Shown: positions 1 to 9,058, counted from the first letter of the stretch. The stretch: 64,000 nucleotides of DNA from Alistipes sp. UBA934 (GCA_002293535.1 DBDK01000003.1:215228-279227), one strand, 5' to 3'. A program made the numbers and translations. Notes: a model not told the origin generated them from the letters alone.

Positions 1-225
1 TATCGTGAGGGTCAGGCCGGGCTGTTCATTTGGGCCGATCTGCCCGATTCATACAAGGGCGACTGCTTTGAGTTTTCCGATATGGTCCTGGACAAATGCA
101 ATGTTTTTGTAACTCCCGGTGGGGTATTCGGTAAGGAAGGTACACGCTGTATCCGCATTTCGCTATGCGTTCCGGCGGAACTGCTTGCTAAAGCGACCGC
201 GAAAGTTGTCGCTGCGAAGTTATGA
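1..225 (+). CDS. Class I/II PLP aminotransferase, C-terminal end (partial)
   Basis: Only the last 74 codons are inside the window. They read through TPGGVFGKEGTRCIRISLC, the C-terminal pattern of class I/II pyridoxal-phosphate aminotransferases, in which the Arg of RISL binds the substrate carboxylate. The stop codon overlaps the next start as ATGA, so it is translationally coupled to tyrA. In Bacteroidales such an aminotransferase often sits with prephenate dehydratase, tyrA and DAHP synthase, so transamination in Phe/Tyr synthesis or LL-diaminopimelate synthesis are both plausible. The substrate cannot be decided from this fragment. Confidence 0.8.
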   Translation, partial: YREGQAGLFIWADLPDSYKGDCFEFSDMVLDKCNVFVTPGGVFGKEGTRCIRISLCVPAELLAKATAKVVAAKL

Positions 226-1061
226 CCGCTGCTATTTTCGGGCTGGGGCTCATCGGCGGTTCGTTTGCTCTGAGTCTGCGTGACTACGGGTTGGCTGACA
301 GAATCGTGGGTGTCGAACCCTCCGATGAGAATGCTCTCAAGGCGCTGGAGTTGGGTTTGGTGGATGAAGTAGTGGATTTTGACACTGCACTAAATGCCGA
401 TCTCATTGTTCTGGCTACTCCGGTGGATGTGACTCCTGTTCTGGCCACGAAAATTCTTAATCGCACTCGCTCCGGCCAGGTGATTATGGATATGGGCTCC
501 ATCAAAGAGGAGCTCTGCGAAGTGATCGAGCAACATCCCGCGCGAGGCCGTTTTGTGGCAACGCACCCTATGTGGGGAACCGAGTTCAGTGGCCCCACGG
601 CAGCACAACACGGAGCCTTTACGGGTCGGACGACGGTTGTTTGTGATAGTGAAAAATCCGATCCTGACGCATTGGCTAAGGTGCGGGAAATATACGCTAC
701 CATCGGCTCGCCGGTGATTTATATGAATGCTGCCGAACAGGATATGCATACGGCGTATATCTCTCATATTTCGCACATAACGTCATTCGCACTGGCATTG
801 ACGGTGCTCGAAAAAGAGCGCGAGGAGGAGCATATTTTCGACCTTGCCGGGGGTGGCTTCGAAAGCACGGTGCGCCTTGCCAAGAGTTCGCCTCAGACCT
901 GGTTACCTATCTTCACAGGTAACAAATATAACGTTCTGGATGTCCTTCGCGAACACATTCACCAGCTGCAGATCCTGCGTCGGATGCTGGAACGCGACGA
1001 TAAAGAGGGTCTTTTGGCCGCAATGCAAAAAGCAAATACGATAAAACGAATTTTACCTTAA
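222..1061 (+). CDS. tyrA: Prephenate dehydrogenase
   Basis: Oxidative decarboxylation of prephenate to 4-hydroxyphenylpyruvate in tyrosine synthesis, cytoplasmic, NAD(P)-dependent. The 279-residue protein opens with the Rossmann motif FGLGLIGGSFA and carries the family signature HPMWGTEFSGP near residue 110 (prephenate-binding His region). The all-alpha dimerisation half follows. There is no fused chorismate mutase; that activity is on the next gene. The ATG overlaps the preceding stop codon (ATGA) and the stop lies four bases before the DAHP synthase start, so the three genes form one aromatic amino acid transcription unit. Confidence 0.93.
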   Translation: MTAAIFGLGLIGGSFALSLRDYGLADRIVGVEPSDENALKALELGLVDEVVDFDTALNADLIVLATPVDVTPVLATKILNRTRSGQVIMDMGSIKEELCEVIEQHPARGRFVATHPMWGTEFSGPTAAQHGAFTGRTTVVCDSEKSDPDALAKVREIYATIGSPVIYMNAAEQDMHTAYISHISHITSFALALTVLEKEREEEHIFDLAGGGFESTVRLAKSSPQTWLPIFTGNKYNVLDVLREHIHQLQILRRMLERDDKEGLLAAMQKANTIKRILP

Positions 1062-1065
1062 GTCG

Positions 1066-2130
1066 ATGAACAAATTCAAATTAGGAGAGAGACGGCCGCT
1101 CATAATTTCGGGGCCGTGCAGTGCGGAGACGCGCGAACAGACGCTCGAAACCTGCGTCAGGCTGGCCGAGACGGGTGTTGTGGATATGCTCCGCGCGGGG
1201 GTTTGGAAGCCTCGCACCTCGCCGGGAACGTTCGAGGGCGTGGGCCTTAAGGGCCTTGCGTGGATGGCTGAGGCTAAGCGACTTACTGGCCTGCCAATCG
1301 GGGTGGAAGTTGCGTCGGCCAAACACGTCGAGGGGGCGCTGGAGTTCGAAGTAGACTGCGTTTGGATCGGTGCGCGCACGACCGTGAGTCCGTTTGCCGT
1401 GCAGGAGATCGCCGATGCGCTAAAGGGTAGTGGGGTGGCTGTGCTTATCAAAAATCCTATGAATCCCGACATAGACCTGTGGGCCGGAGCCGTTCGCCGG
1501 TTTGCCGCCGTAGGTATTCCGATGGAGGATATTGGGCTTATACACAGAGGATTCTCGTATTTCGGTCAGAGCCGCTATCGCAATGCACCGATGTGGCCGC
1601 TGGCGTTCGAGATGCGCAGCCGGTTCCCTGAGATGATGATGATTTGCGATCCGTCTCATATGGCAGGCTCGACCGAATATCTTTACGAATTGTCTCAGGC
1701 GGCGGCGGATTTGCGTTATGACGGGCTCATTGTCGAGAGCCACTGCAATCCTTCCGAGGCACTCAGCGACGCCAAGCAGCAGGTGGTTCCCGGTGAGCTC
1801 GAAAGGCTGATTCGTAGTGTGAATTGGCGTAGAGAGGCGGCGGACGATCCTGAATTCGTTCAGGCCTTGAACCGTTTCCGCGATGAGATCGACCAGATCG
1901 ACGCCGAGTTGTTCGGACTTTTGAGTCGTCGTATGAAGGTTTCGGAGAATATCGGGCGCGTCAAAAAAGACAACGACGTTGCGATTCTCCAGAGTAGTCG
2001 TTGGGGTGCGATCAAGGAACGGGTTCTGTGTCAAGCGGATAAACTGGAGCTTAGTCGCGACTTCCTCAATGCGATCCTCGAAGCCGTTCACGTCGAAAGT
2101 ATCAATAGACAGAATTCGGTAATGAATTAA
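1066..2130 (+). CDS. aroG: Bifunctional DAHP synthase / chorismate mutase
   Basis: Residues 1-260 match a class I DAHP synthase: GPCSAE for phosphate/PEP binding, KPRTSPG, and DPSHMAG with the metal-ligand His. This catalyses the first shikimate-pathway step. Residues about 268-354 form an AroQ-type chorismate mutase helix domain (RFRDEIDQIDAELFGLLSRR). The fusion order, synthase first and mutase at the C-terminus, is the one known from Bacteroidota and Porphyromonas, where the mutase domain also helps feedback control. It is downstream of tyrA and converges on priA with only 22 bases between the stop codons. The exact symbol varies (aroA/aroF/aroG). Confidence 0.92.
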   Translation: MNKFKLGERRPLIISGPCSAETREQTLETCVRLAETGVVDMLRAGVWKPRTSPGTFEGVGLKGLAWMAEAKRLTGLPIGVEVASAKHVEGALEFEVDCVWIGARTTVSPFAVQEIADALKGSGVAVLIKNPMNPDIDLWAGAVRRFAAVGIPMEDIGLIHRGFSYFGQSRYRNAPMWPLAFEMRSRFPEMMMICDPSHMAGSTEYLYELSQAAADLRYDGLIVESHCNPSEALSDAKQQVVPGELERLIRSVNWRREAADDPEFVQALNRFRDEIDQIDAELFGLLSRRMKVSENIGRVKKDNDVAILQSSRWGAIKERVLCQADKLELSRDFLNAILEAVHVESINRQNSVMN

Positions 2131-2133
2131 AAA

Positions 2134-2155
2134 CCGCTGCCGGCGTTCCGGCTTA
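2134..2155 (-). repeat. Hairpin repeat copy 1 (overlaps priA stop)
   Basis: On the minus strand the priA stop TAA runs directly into GCCGGAACGCCGGC, a perfect 5-bp stem (2139-2143 with 2148-2152) and a 4-base AACG loop, followed by AGCGG and a short T run. It belongs to a family of eight related sites in this window. Confidence 0.75.
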
Positions 2156-4201
2156 TGCAGGATCCACGTTCGGAGTAACGGTTAATTTCTTGTAAGTCGG
2201 GTCGGCTTGCAGGGTGCGGGTGGCTTCAGTTATGGTGGCGCGGACGGCAGACAACGGCCGGCCGCGTGGAACCTTGAGCAGGAACAACAGTGCAAACTCC
2301 CCTTTAATCCTCTCTGTCACAGGTGGCTGTGGGCCCAGCAGCTGATCGCCGAACGTGGGGCGCAACAATTCCCTGAATCTTGCGGCAGCGGCACTCAAAA
2401 CATCTGCTTTCCTGTGTCGTAACATTATTGAAATCAGCCTTGTATAGGGCGGATAGCCATACAGTGCGCGTTCGGCAAGTTGTTCGGTAGCCATTGCCCG
2501 AAAATCACCTGCGGCGGCTTGGGCAATCAGGCGGTTTTCCGGCGCAGCTGTTTGAATCACAACCTCGCCCCTTTGCTCTCGTCGCCCCGCACGGCCAGCC
2601 ACTTGGGCAATAAGCTGATATGCTCTCTCGGAGGCTCTAAAATCGGGATAATTCACCAAGTTGTCGGCGTTGAGGATTCCGACCAGCGATACGCCCGCGA
2701 AATCCAATCCCTTCGTAACCATCTGAGTGCCAATTAATATGTCCGCCTCGCTGCGCTCGAATTCCCCGATTATCTTGTTGTATGCTTTCTCTGAGCCGGC
2801 GCTGTCGCGATCGAGCCTCAGAATTCGCGCGGATGGAAAAAGTATGGCCAACTCATCCTCGATCTTCTCTGTCCCAAAGCCGCGCGTTGCCAATCCGCTA
2901 CCCTTGCACGCCGGGCAAACCAATGGCAAATGCTCTTGCAGGCCGCAATAGTGGCACCGTAGGTCTATGCCGCCGTCGGCGTTCCGACTCCTGTGGGCGG
3001 TTAGCGGAATTCCACAATGTGGACATCGGGGCACGTGGCCACAGTCGGTGCACTCGATGTAAGGAGCCACTCCTCGGCGGTTTTGAAAGAGAATAACCTG
3101 CTCACGATGGTCGAGAGTGCCGGCGATTCTGTCGAGCAACTCCTTGTTGAAGTGTGACTTACGTTCACCTCGTTTTACCGAGCGCATTGTGTCGGAAATT
3201 ATCACTTCAGGGGGTAGAGTGCCACCATAACGTTCTGACAGAGAGACCAGTCCATATTTCCCGCCGGCACCGGCATTCTCGCCACCGCCTGCGTTTGTCC
3301 AGGTTTCAAGCGAGGGCGTCGCGCTCATCAGGATCACGCTGGCACCGTGCAAGTGCGCCAGCACAATGGCTGTGTCGCGTGCATTATATCGCGGCGCGGG
3401 GTCTTGTTGCTTGTAGCTGCTGTCCTGTTCTTCATCGACAACCACAAGACCCAGGTTATTGAATGGCAAAAAGATCGCCGATCGTGTGCCGACGACTAAA
3501 GAGCCTCTGTCCGTATTCAGCAACTTCAGATAGACTTCGGCTCGGCGACGGTCGGTCAGCCCCGAATGATAGAGCATCACACGTTTGCCAAAAACCGCCG
3601 TCACGCGCTTCACAAACTGGGTTGTCAGCGAAATTTCTGGCAATAGCAGCAGCACATCTTGCCCCTTTTCGAGAGCCTCGGCTATAGCGTGAAACCCCAC
3701 TTCACTCTTTCCGCTCGAAGGTACGCCGAAAAGCAGCGCAACATCACGCACGGTGAAAGCTTTCCGCAGATCTTCCAATGCAGATTTCTGAGCTCCGGAT
3801 AATTGCGGTAGCGTCGGTCTTTCAAGAGCAGCAACAATCTTCCGATTGCCGCGTTTGTAGGGCACGAAATCCCCCCTCCGTAGCAGCGTCGGTAGGGCGG
3901 CGCGCATTACTTCTCCCAGCGAACACATATAGTATTCCGCCATCCATTCCCATAGCTGCATCTGGACTTCATCGACAACCGGCGTAGGGTAGGCGAGCGA
4001 CAAAACAGGCTTCACCCTGGCCGCCGCAACACCCTTTGGCGGCTCTTCCGACAAGCGATGAACTATGCCGATAACTATTTGACGTACACCGAATTGTACT
4101 GATATCGCACAGCCCGCGACCACGGAACCTGCCAACTGTTCAGGCACTGAAAAAGTGTAACAGGGGCCCGCGATCGGCAAAATTATTTCTGCGTAAAACA
4201 T
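2153..4201 (-). CDS. priA: Primosomal replication-restart helicase PriA
   Basis: ATP-dependent 3'-5' helicase that reloads the replisome at collapsed forks. About 682 residues: N-terminal DNA-binding part, Walker A GVPSSGKS near residue 159, DEEQ box near 256, motif VGTRSAIF, then eight zinc cysteines (384, 387, 393, 396, 416, 419, 429, 432) and the C-terminal helicase lobe. The ATG at 4201 (MFYAEIILP) is preferred over an upstream TTG, because a -7-like box lies just 5 bases before it. Two oddities: the usual DEEH is DEEQ, and a hairpin repeat is inserted in the coding sequence between the zinc pairs. It is divergent from dnaE, and its stop codon is part of another repeat copy. Confidence 0.93.
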   Translation of the reverse strand: MFYAEIILPIAGPCYTFSVPEQLAGSVVAGCAISVQFGVRQIVIGIVHRLSEEPPKGVAAARVKPVLSLAYPTPVVDEVQMQLWEWMAEYYMCSLGEVMRAALPTLLRRGDFVPYKRGNRKIVAALERPTLPQLSGAQKSALEDLRKAFTVRDVALLFGVPSSGKSEVGFHAIAEALEKGQDVLLLLPEISLTTQFVKRVTAVFGKRVMLYHSGLTDRRRAEVYLKLLNTDRGSLVVGTRSAIFLPFNNLGLVVVDEEQDSSYKQQDPAPRYNARDTAIVLAHLHGASVILMSATPSLETWTNAGGGENAGAGGKYGLVSLSERYGGTLPPEVIISDTMRSVKRGERKSHFNKELLDRIAGTLDHREQVILFQNRRGVAPYIECTDCGHVPRCPHCGIPLTAHRSRNADGGIDLRCHYCGLQEHLPLVCPACKGSGLATRGFGTEKIEDELAILFPSARILRLDRDSAGSEKAYNKIIGEFERSEADILIGTQMVTKGLDFAGVSLVGILNADNLVNYPDFRASERAYQLIAQVAGRAGRREQRGEVVIQTAAPENRLIAQAAAGDFRAMATEQLAERALYGYPPYTRLISIMLRHRKADVLSAAAARFRELLRPTFGDQLLGPQPPVTERIKGEFALLFLLKVPRGRPLSAVRATITEATRTLQADPTYKKLTVTPNVDPA
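2970..2988 (-). repeat. Hairpin repeat copy 2 (inside priA)
   Basis: Nineteen bases identical to copy 7 at 36212-36230. The minus strand folds as GTCGG-AACG-CCGAC, with the second stem pair changed from C-G to T-A relative to copy 1. It is translated as Arg-Asn-Ala-Asp-Gly (about residues 406-410) in the loop between the zinc-binding CxxC pairs of PriA. Confidence 0.75.
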
Positions 4202-4206
4202 TAGCG

Positions 4207-4214
4207 TAAAGTTA
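4207..4214 (-). promoter_or_regulatory. Possible -7 box of priA
   Basis: The minus strand reads TAACTTTA, one mismatch from the Bacteroidota -7 consensus TAnnTTTG, ending 5 bases before the ATG at 4201. Weaker than the dnaE box facing the other way. Confidence 0.4.
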
Positions 4215-4226
4215 CGCAAAAAAGTG

Positions 4227-4234
4227 TAACTTTG
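4227..4234 (+). promoter_or_regulatory. -7 promoter box of dnaE
   Basis: TAACTTTG matches TAnnTTTG exactly and ends 5 bases before the ATG at 4240, so the transcript should have almost no leader. The priA-dnaE gap is only 38 bases and must hold both promoters. Confidence 0.65.
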
Positions 4235-4239
4235 TGCCT

Positions 4240-7200
4240 ATGCCCGAATTTGTCCATCTCCACGTACACACTCAGTACTCCATCCTCGATGGAGCGTCCG
4301 ATATCCGGCGCCTTGCTGCGCGCGCAAAGGAGTTGGGAATGAGTGCAGTAGCCATTACCGACCACGGGAATATGTACGGGGCGAAGGAGTTCCACGATGT
4401 GGTTACCAAGCAGGGTCTCAAACCTATCCTGGGCTGCGAGGTCTATGTGGTTAAAAACCGTCTCGAAAAAGACAAGGACGAAAAGGCCGGCGACCACTTA
4501 GTGCTGTTGGCAAAGAATCACAGGGGATATCAAAATCTCTGTAAATTAGTTAGTTACTCGTGGACAGAAGGATTTTATTATAAGCCACGGGTGGATAAAG
4601 GCCTGTTACAGGAGTTTTCCGAAGGGTTGATTTGCTGCTCGGCGTGCCTTGGCGGCGAGGTTCCTCAGGCCATCTTGCGCGGCGACATTCGCGGGGCCGA
4701 GGCGGCCATAGAGGAGTTCAAGGAGATGTTCGGTGAGGACTATTACCTTGAGATGCAGCTCCATCCGGCAGGCGATGTGCGTGACCGTGATGTGTACGAT
4801 AAGCAGCATAAAACCAATAAAGTTCTCGTTGAGTTAGCGCACAAACACGGCGTGAAACTCATTGCCTCGAATGACGTTCACTTCGTTATGGCCGAAGATG
4901 CCGAGGCACACGACCACCTGATTTGTCTCAACACGGGTAAGGATTTGGACGATCCGGGCAGGATGCGCTATACGTTTCAGGAGTGGTTGAAGAGTCCGGA
5001 CGAGATGGCAGCGCTGTTCCCCGATCATCCTGAAGCTCTGGCCAATACAGTGGAGATTGCTGGTAAGGTCGAAGAGTATTCGCTTTCACACGACCCTCTG
5101 ATGCCCGATTTTGCTCCACCGGCGGAGTTTGTGAAGGCGAACTCTTTGGCAGACAAAGATATGCTTGTTCAGCAAAACCGCTATCTCAGCCATCTGGCAC
5201 ATAGGGGAGCGCGGGAACGTTACGGCGAGCAGCTTTCCGAGGAGATCGAGGCACGCCTGCGTTACGAACTTGACACTGTGGAGCGGATGGGCTTTCCCGG
5301 CTACTTCCTTATCGTTTGGGACTTGATTCGTGCGGCGCGCGAGATGGGTGTGTCGGTTGGGCCGGGACGCGGTTCAGCGGCGGGTTCGCTGGTGGCTTAT
5401 GCGCTGAAAATTACCAATATAGATCCGCTCAAATATAACCTGCTATTCGAGCGCTTTTTGAATCCAGACCGCATTTCGCTTCCCGATGTCGATATTGACT
5501 TCGATGAAGACGGTCGCGGTTCGGTTTTGGATTATGTGACCGAAAAGTATGGCAAAAAGCGTGTTGCTCAGATCGTTACATTTGGCTGTATGGCTCCCAA
5601 GATGGCCATCAAGGACGTTGCCCGTGTACAAAAACTTCCCTTGAGCGAAAGTGACCGCCTCTCGAAGCTCGTGCCCGACCGCCTGATACCAAAAAAAGGG
5701 CAGACCGCTTTCGAGCACATTTATGAAACTTCGGCCGAAATGAGGGCTGAAAAAAACTCTCCCAACGACACCATCCGCCGCACGCTGGAGTATGCCGAAA
5801 AGCTGGAAGGCTCTGTGCGTCAGACCGGTGTTCACGCTTGTGGGGTGATCATCGGTAAGGACGACCTTGAGCTTTATGCTCCGCTGGCCACCGCGCGCGA
5901 CAAGAAAGAAGGTGGCGATGAGATGAAAAACGTTGTCCAGTACGAGGGTGGTCAGGTGGAGAGCATCGGTCTTATCAAGATGGATTTTCTGGGTCTGCGT
6001 ACACTATCTATTATCAAGGACGCACTGGAAAACGTCTTTCAGGTGCACGGCGAGCGTATCGACATTGATGCCGTAGGATTGGACGACCCCGAAACCTACA
6101 AGTTGTTCAGTCGCGGTGAGACCCACGGGTTGTTCCAGTTCGAATCGGCCGGTATGCGCAAGCATCTTCGGAACCTTAAACCGACTCGTTTCGAGGATCT
6201 TATAGCGATGAATGCGCTCTACCGTCCGGGCCCGATGGAATATATTCCGACGTTCATTAAGCGCAAAAACGGTGACGACGCGGTGACTTACGATATTCCC
6301 GAAATGGAGAAGTATCTCTCTGACACTTACGGAATTACCGTATATCAGGAACAGGTGATGCTGTTGTCGCAAATGCTGGCCGGATTTACCGGCGGCGAGG
6401 CGGACACCCTGCGCAAGGCGATGGGTAAGAAGCAGAAGGAGGTGCTGGACAAGATGCGTCCAAAATTCATCGAGGGTGCGCTTGCCAAAGGACATCGTCA
6501 AAGCACGATCGAGAAGATTTGGCGCGATTGGGAGGCCTTTGCGGAGTACGCATTCAACAAGAGCCACTCGACTTGTTATGCTTACATTGCCTACCAAACA
6601 GGCTGGCTGAAGGCGCATTATCCGAGCGAGTTTATGGCGGCTGTTTTGAGTCGCAACTTGTCTAATATCAAGGAGATAACGCTTTATATGCAGGAATGTA
6701 AGCGAATGCGCATCAATGTTCTTGGGCCTGACGTGAACGAGAGTGTGCACCTGTTTTCGTCTGACAAAGCGGGCAACGTTCGTTTTGGTTTGGCGGGCAT
6801 CAAGGGGGTTGGTGAAGCGGCTGTGCGTTCAATCATCGAGGAGCGTCATACGGGTGGAAAATTCCGGGATATTTACGATTTTATGGAGCGGGTGAACCTG
6901 CAGGCCGTGAACAAGAAAACCATTGAGGGACTGGCAATTGCAGGTGCGTTCGATGGTATCAGCGGCTGGCATCGCAGCAAGTTTTTTGCCGAGGTGGGCG
7001 AGGGAATTTTCCTCGAACAGTTGATCCGCTACGGCGCACGTATGCAGAGTGAAAAGGCCGGGGCGCAACAGAGTTTGTTCGGTGCAGATTCCCAAGAAGT
7101 TGCTATACAAAAGCCACTTATGCCCGTTGTAGAGGACTGGTCGGAGCTTGAAACCTTGAACAAGGAAAGAGAAGTCATCGGGATTTTCCTGTCGTCGCAC

Positions 7201-7788
7201 CCACTGGATAAGTACAAAATCGTGATCAAACAGTTGTGTAACACCACCCTTGAGGAACTCGGCGATCTGGCTTCAAAGGCCAATCAGGAATTCACGGTAG
7301 CAGGGATGGTGACGGCTGTGCAAAACCTCACCTCCAAAGCGGGCAAGCCTTATGGGCGCATAAAAATCGAAGATTACGAAGGTAACTCCCACGAGTTCAC
7401 GCTATTCGATAAGGAGTACGAGAAGTATCGTATTTACTTTTATACCGACTATTTCCTGTTCATCCGCGGTAGGGTGCAGGGGCGTTATGGCAACGAAAAT
7501 GCGCTGGAAGCAAAGATCGGTAGCGTGATGCAGCTTGCCGATGTGGAAAAAACCCTGCTTAGAGAGATATGTGTGACAGTGCCCCTTCAGGCGATAGACA
7601 CAGGATTTGCCCATCTGTTGGGTGAGGCGACTCAGAGTTCACAGGGCGATTTGCGGTTGAGTGTCAAGGTGATGGACGCTGGCACAGGGGTATCGGTCAA
7701 GATGGTTTCGCGTTCGCGAAAAGTGGGACTATCGGGTGGTTTGGCAGAGTTTTTGGAGGATAACGAACTTAAATACACAATACATTAA
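4240..7788 (+). CDS. dnaE: DNA polymerase III alpha subunit
   Basis: Replicative polymerase, 1182 residues from the ATG at 4240. A GTG two codons upstream is possible but would lie inside the promoter box. The N-terminal PHP domain keeps its metal-site motifs (HLHVHTQYS, DHGNMYG, NDVHF), so it may be an active phosphoesterase. The palm carries the catalytic acidic cluster DVDIDFDEDGRG near residues 415-425, and the tract FNKSHSTCYAYIAYQTGWLK is typical of the family. The C-terminus has helix-hairpin-helix and OB-fold regions. The size is normal for DnaE1. trxA follows after 5 bases and is probably cotranscribed. Confidence 0.96.
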   Translation: MPEFVHLHVHTQYSILDGASDIRRLAARAKELGMSAVAITDHGNMYGAKEFHDVVTKQGLKPILGCEVYVVKNRLEKDKDEKAGDHLVLLAKNHRGYQNLCKLVSYSWTEGFYYKPRVDKGLLQEFSEGLICCSACLGGEVPQAILRGDIRGAEAAIEEFKEMFGEDYYLEMQLHPAGDVRDRDVYDKQHKTNKVLVELAHKHGVKLIASNDVHFVMAEDAEAHDHLICLNTGKDLDDPGRMRYTFQEWLKSPDEMAALFPDHPEALANTVEIAGKVEEYSLSHDPLMPDFAPPAEFVKANSLADKDMLVQQNRYLSHLAHRGARERYGEQLSEEIEARLRYELDTVERMGFPGYFLIVWDLIRAAREMGVSVGPGRGSAAGSLVAYALKITNIDPLKYNLLFERFLNPDRISLPDVDIDFDEDGRGSVLDYVTEKYGKKRVAQIVTFGCMAPKMAIKDVARVQKLPLSESDRLSKLVPDRLIPKKGQTAFEHIYETSAEMRAEKNSPNDTIRRTLEYAEKLEGSVRQTGVHACGVIIGKDDLELYAPLATARDKKEGGDEMKNVVQYEGGQVESIGLIKMDFLGLRTLSIIKDALENVFQVHGERIDIDAVGLDDPETYKLFSRGETHGLFQFESAGMRKHLRNLKPTRFEDLIAMNALYRPGPMEYIPTFIKRKNGDDAVTYDIPEMEKYLSDTYGITVYQEQVMLLSQMLAGFTGGEADTLRKAMGKKQKEVLDKMRPKFIEGALAKGHRQSTIEKIWRDWEAFAEYAFNKSHSTCYAYIAYQTGWLKAHYPSEFMAAVLSRNLSNIKEITLYMQECKRMRINVLGPDVNESVHLFSSDKAGNVRFGLAGIKGVGEAAVRSIIEERHTGGKFRDIYDFMERVNLQAVNKKTIEGLAIAGAFDGISGWHRSKFFAEVGEGIFLEQLIRYGARMQSEKAGAQQSLFGADSQEVAIQKPLMPVVEDWSELETLNKEREVIGIFLSSHPLDKYKIVIKQLCNTTLEELGDLASKANQEFTVAGMVTAVQNLTSKAGKPYGRIKIEDYEGNSHEFTLFDKEYEKYRIYFYTDYFLFIRGRVQGRYGNENALEAKIGSVMQLADVEKTLLREICVTVPLQAIDTGFAHLLGEATQSSQGDLRLSVKVMDAGTGVSVKMVSRSRKVGLSGGLAEFLEDNELKYTIH

Positions 7789-7793
7789 ACGCT

Positions 7794-8108
7794 ATGGCAA
7801 AGGAAATTACAAGTGCTAACTTCGACGAGTTGTTGAAGAGTGGAACCCCATTAGTGGTCGATTTTTGGGCCGAATGGTGCGGCCCGTGCCGGATGATCGG
7901 CCCTATCGTCGAGGAGATGGCGAATGAGTATGAGGGTAAGGTAGTTATCGGCAAGTGCAACGTCGATGCCGATCGCGAGCTACCGACCAAATATTCGATC
8001 CGTAACATCCCCACGTTGCTGTTTTTCAAGGGCGGCGAGCTGGCCGAACGTCACGTTGGTGCGTTGGGTCGCGGCGAACTCAAGTCCAAGATCGAAAGTT
8101 TGCTCTAA
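7794..8108 (+). CDS. trxA: Thioredoxin
   Basis: Small cytoplasmic disulfide reductase of 104 residues. It contains the classical active site WCGPC (Trp28-Cys29-Gly-Pro-Cys32), the buried Asp23 and the cis-proline segment RNIPTLLFF. There is no signal peptide, so it acts in the cytoplasm as electron donor for enzymes such as ribonucleotide and methionine sulfoxide reductases. It starts 5 bases after the dnaE stop. A copy of the hairpin repeat separates it from the thioesterase gene downstream. Confidence 0.95.
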   Translation: MAKEITSANFDELLKSGTPLVVDFWAEWCGPCRMIGPIVEEMANEYEGKVVIGKCNVDADRELPTKYSIRNIPTLLFFKGGELAERHVGALGRGELKSKIESLL

Positions 8109-8112
8109 AAAT

Positions 8113-8133
8113 TGCTGTCAGCGTTCCGACTAT
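8113..8133 (-). repeat. Hairpin repeat copy 3 (trxA-thioesterase junction)
   Basis: On the minus strand TAGTCGGAACGCTGACAGC. The stem GTCGG/CTGAC contains one G-T wobble and the AACG loop is kept. Its outer edge forms part of the ATG of the following gene. It is the only copy lying between two plus-strand genes, yet it has the same chromosomal orientation as all the others. Confidence 0.65.
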
Positions 8134-8857
8134 GGCAGGTACATACAGCTACAAAATTGAACCTCGCGACATCGATGTCACGCGGCGGGTGAGAGTATCC
8201 ACTATGGGCGAACTGATCCTCCAGGCAGCCAACGACGATGCCGACAATCTTGGTTTCGGAGTGCGCGACCTCAATTTGAGTAATGCTTCCTGGGTTCTTT
8301 CGCGGCTTGCCATCGAGATGCGGCGCCTTCCGCAGAGGCACGAACAGATAGATATTTACACTTGGGTAAGCGACTATGGCAGACTTGTGACCACGCGAAA
8401 TATGACGGTTTCGGATGCTTCCGGCGCCGAGATCGGCGCTGTAGTGACCCAGTGGGCTATGATCGACCTTGAGACTCGTCGGCCGCGAGATCTTTCGGCG
8501 CTTTCCAGTAAGGGTACTTCGCTGGTAGATCGCGAGCCGCCCATCGAGCGCCCTGCCAAAGTCGGCAGTTGCAGCGGTGAAGAGCGTCCTTATGAGGTGG
8601 TTTACAGCGACATAGACTTTAACGGTCACGTCGGCTCTATGAAATATGTGGAGTGGATGATCGACACTCTTCCTGTGGAAACGTTATCATCGGCCGAGAA
8701 TTTCCGCCTTGACATCAATTACCTGCACGAGGCCAAGCTTGGCGAAAAATTGGTGATATGTCAAGGCGAAGAAATGGCTCTCCGTGGCCGTTACCACTTC
8801 GATATCCGCAACGGTGATATATCGATGTGCAGGGCAAAGGTGGAGATGGGACGATGA
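8132..8857 (+). CDS. Acyl-ACP thioesterase
   Basis: Predicted to hydrolyse acyl-ACP and release free fatty acids (double hot-dog acyl-ACP thioesterase family, related to plant FatA/FatB). 241 residues: an N-terminal hot-dog with RVSTMGELILQAANDDAD, and a second hot-dog with the catalytic-type segment DIDFNGHVGSMKYVEWMID (Asn and His of the family triad). Such enzymes are common in Bacteroidales. The ATG is built into the edge of a hairpin repeat. The stop overlaps the next ATG as ATGA, coupling it to a small membrane protein. The chain-length specificity is unknown. Confidence 0.88.
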   Translation: MAGTYSYKIEPRDIDVTRRVRVSTMGELILQAANDDADNLGFGVRDLNLSNASWVLSRLAIEMRRLPQRHEQIDIYTWVSDYGRLVTTRNMTVSDASGAEIGAVVTQWAMIDLETRRPRDLSALSSKGTSLVDREPPIERPAKVGSCSGEERPYEVVYSDIDFNGHVGSMKYVEWMIDTLPVETLSSAENFRLDINYLHEAKLGEKLVICQGEEMALRGRYHFDIRNGDISMCRAKVEMGR

Positions 8858-9045
8858 AAAAAGGGGTTAAGGTATTGTCGATATCATTTTGGCTGATCGC
8901 TGCAGCTCATATATTGGCCTTTACCGCGATTGGCATATTCACCTCTTCCGGTTGGAAGCTGTTGCTCATATTTCTGGCTTGCTTACCCGTGGCGCTACTG
9001 GTAAAGATGGCTGTGACTAAATATATCCGGCGGCGTCACGATTGA
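8854..9045 (+). CDS. Small two-helix membrane protein
   Basis: 63 residues, no recognised family. Two hydrophobic segments (about 8-30 and 32-52) are followed by a basic tail KYIRRRHD, so it probably spans the inner membrane as a hairpin with positive ends inside. The ATG at 8854 overlaps the thioesterase stop (ATGA), which argues for real translation and a functional link to free fatty acid release or lipid metabolism. An upstream in-frame ATG at 8827 would lie deep in the thioesterase gene and is less likely. It converges on efp with 13 bases between. Confidence 0.6.
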   Translation: MKKGVKVLSISFWLIAAAHILAFTAIGIFTSSGWKLLLIFLACLPVALLVKMAVTKYIRRRHD

Positions 9046-9058
9046 TGTTTCTGCCTTA

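Noticed and set aside
2134..2155. Hairpin repeats as ordinary intrinsic terminators
   Set aside because: Stems are only 5 bp, the T run does not follow directly, several copies lie inside operons or coding sequence, and orientation does not follow transcription.
8827..8853. Upstream ATG for the small membrane protein
   Set aside because: It would add nine polar residues deep within the thioesterase coding region; ATG 8854 with ATGA overlap is more typical.
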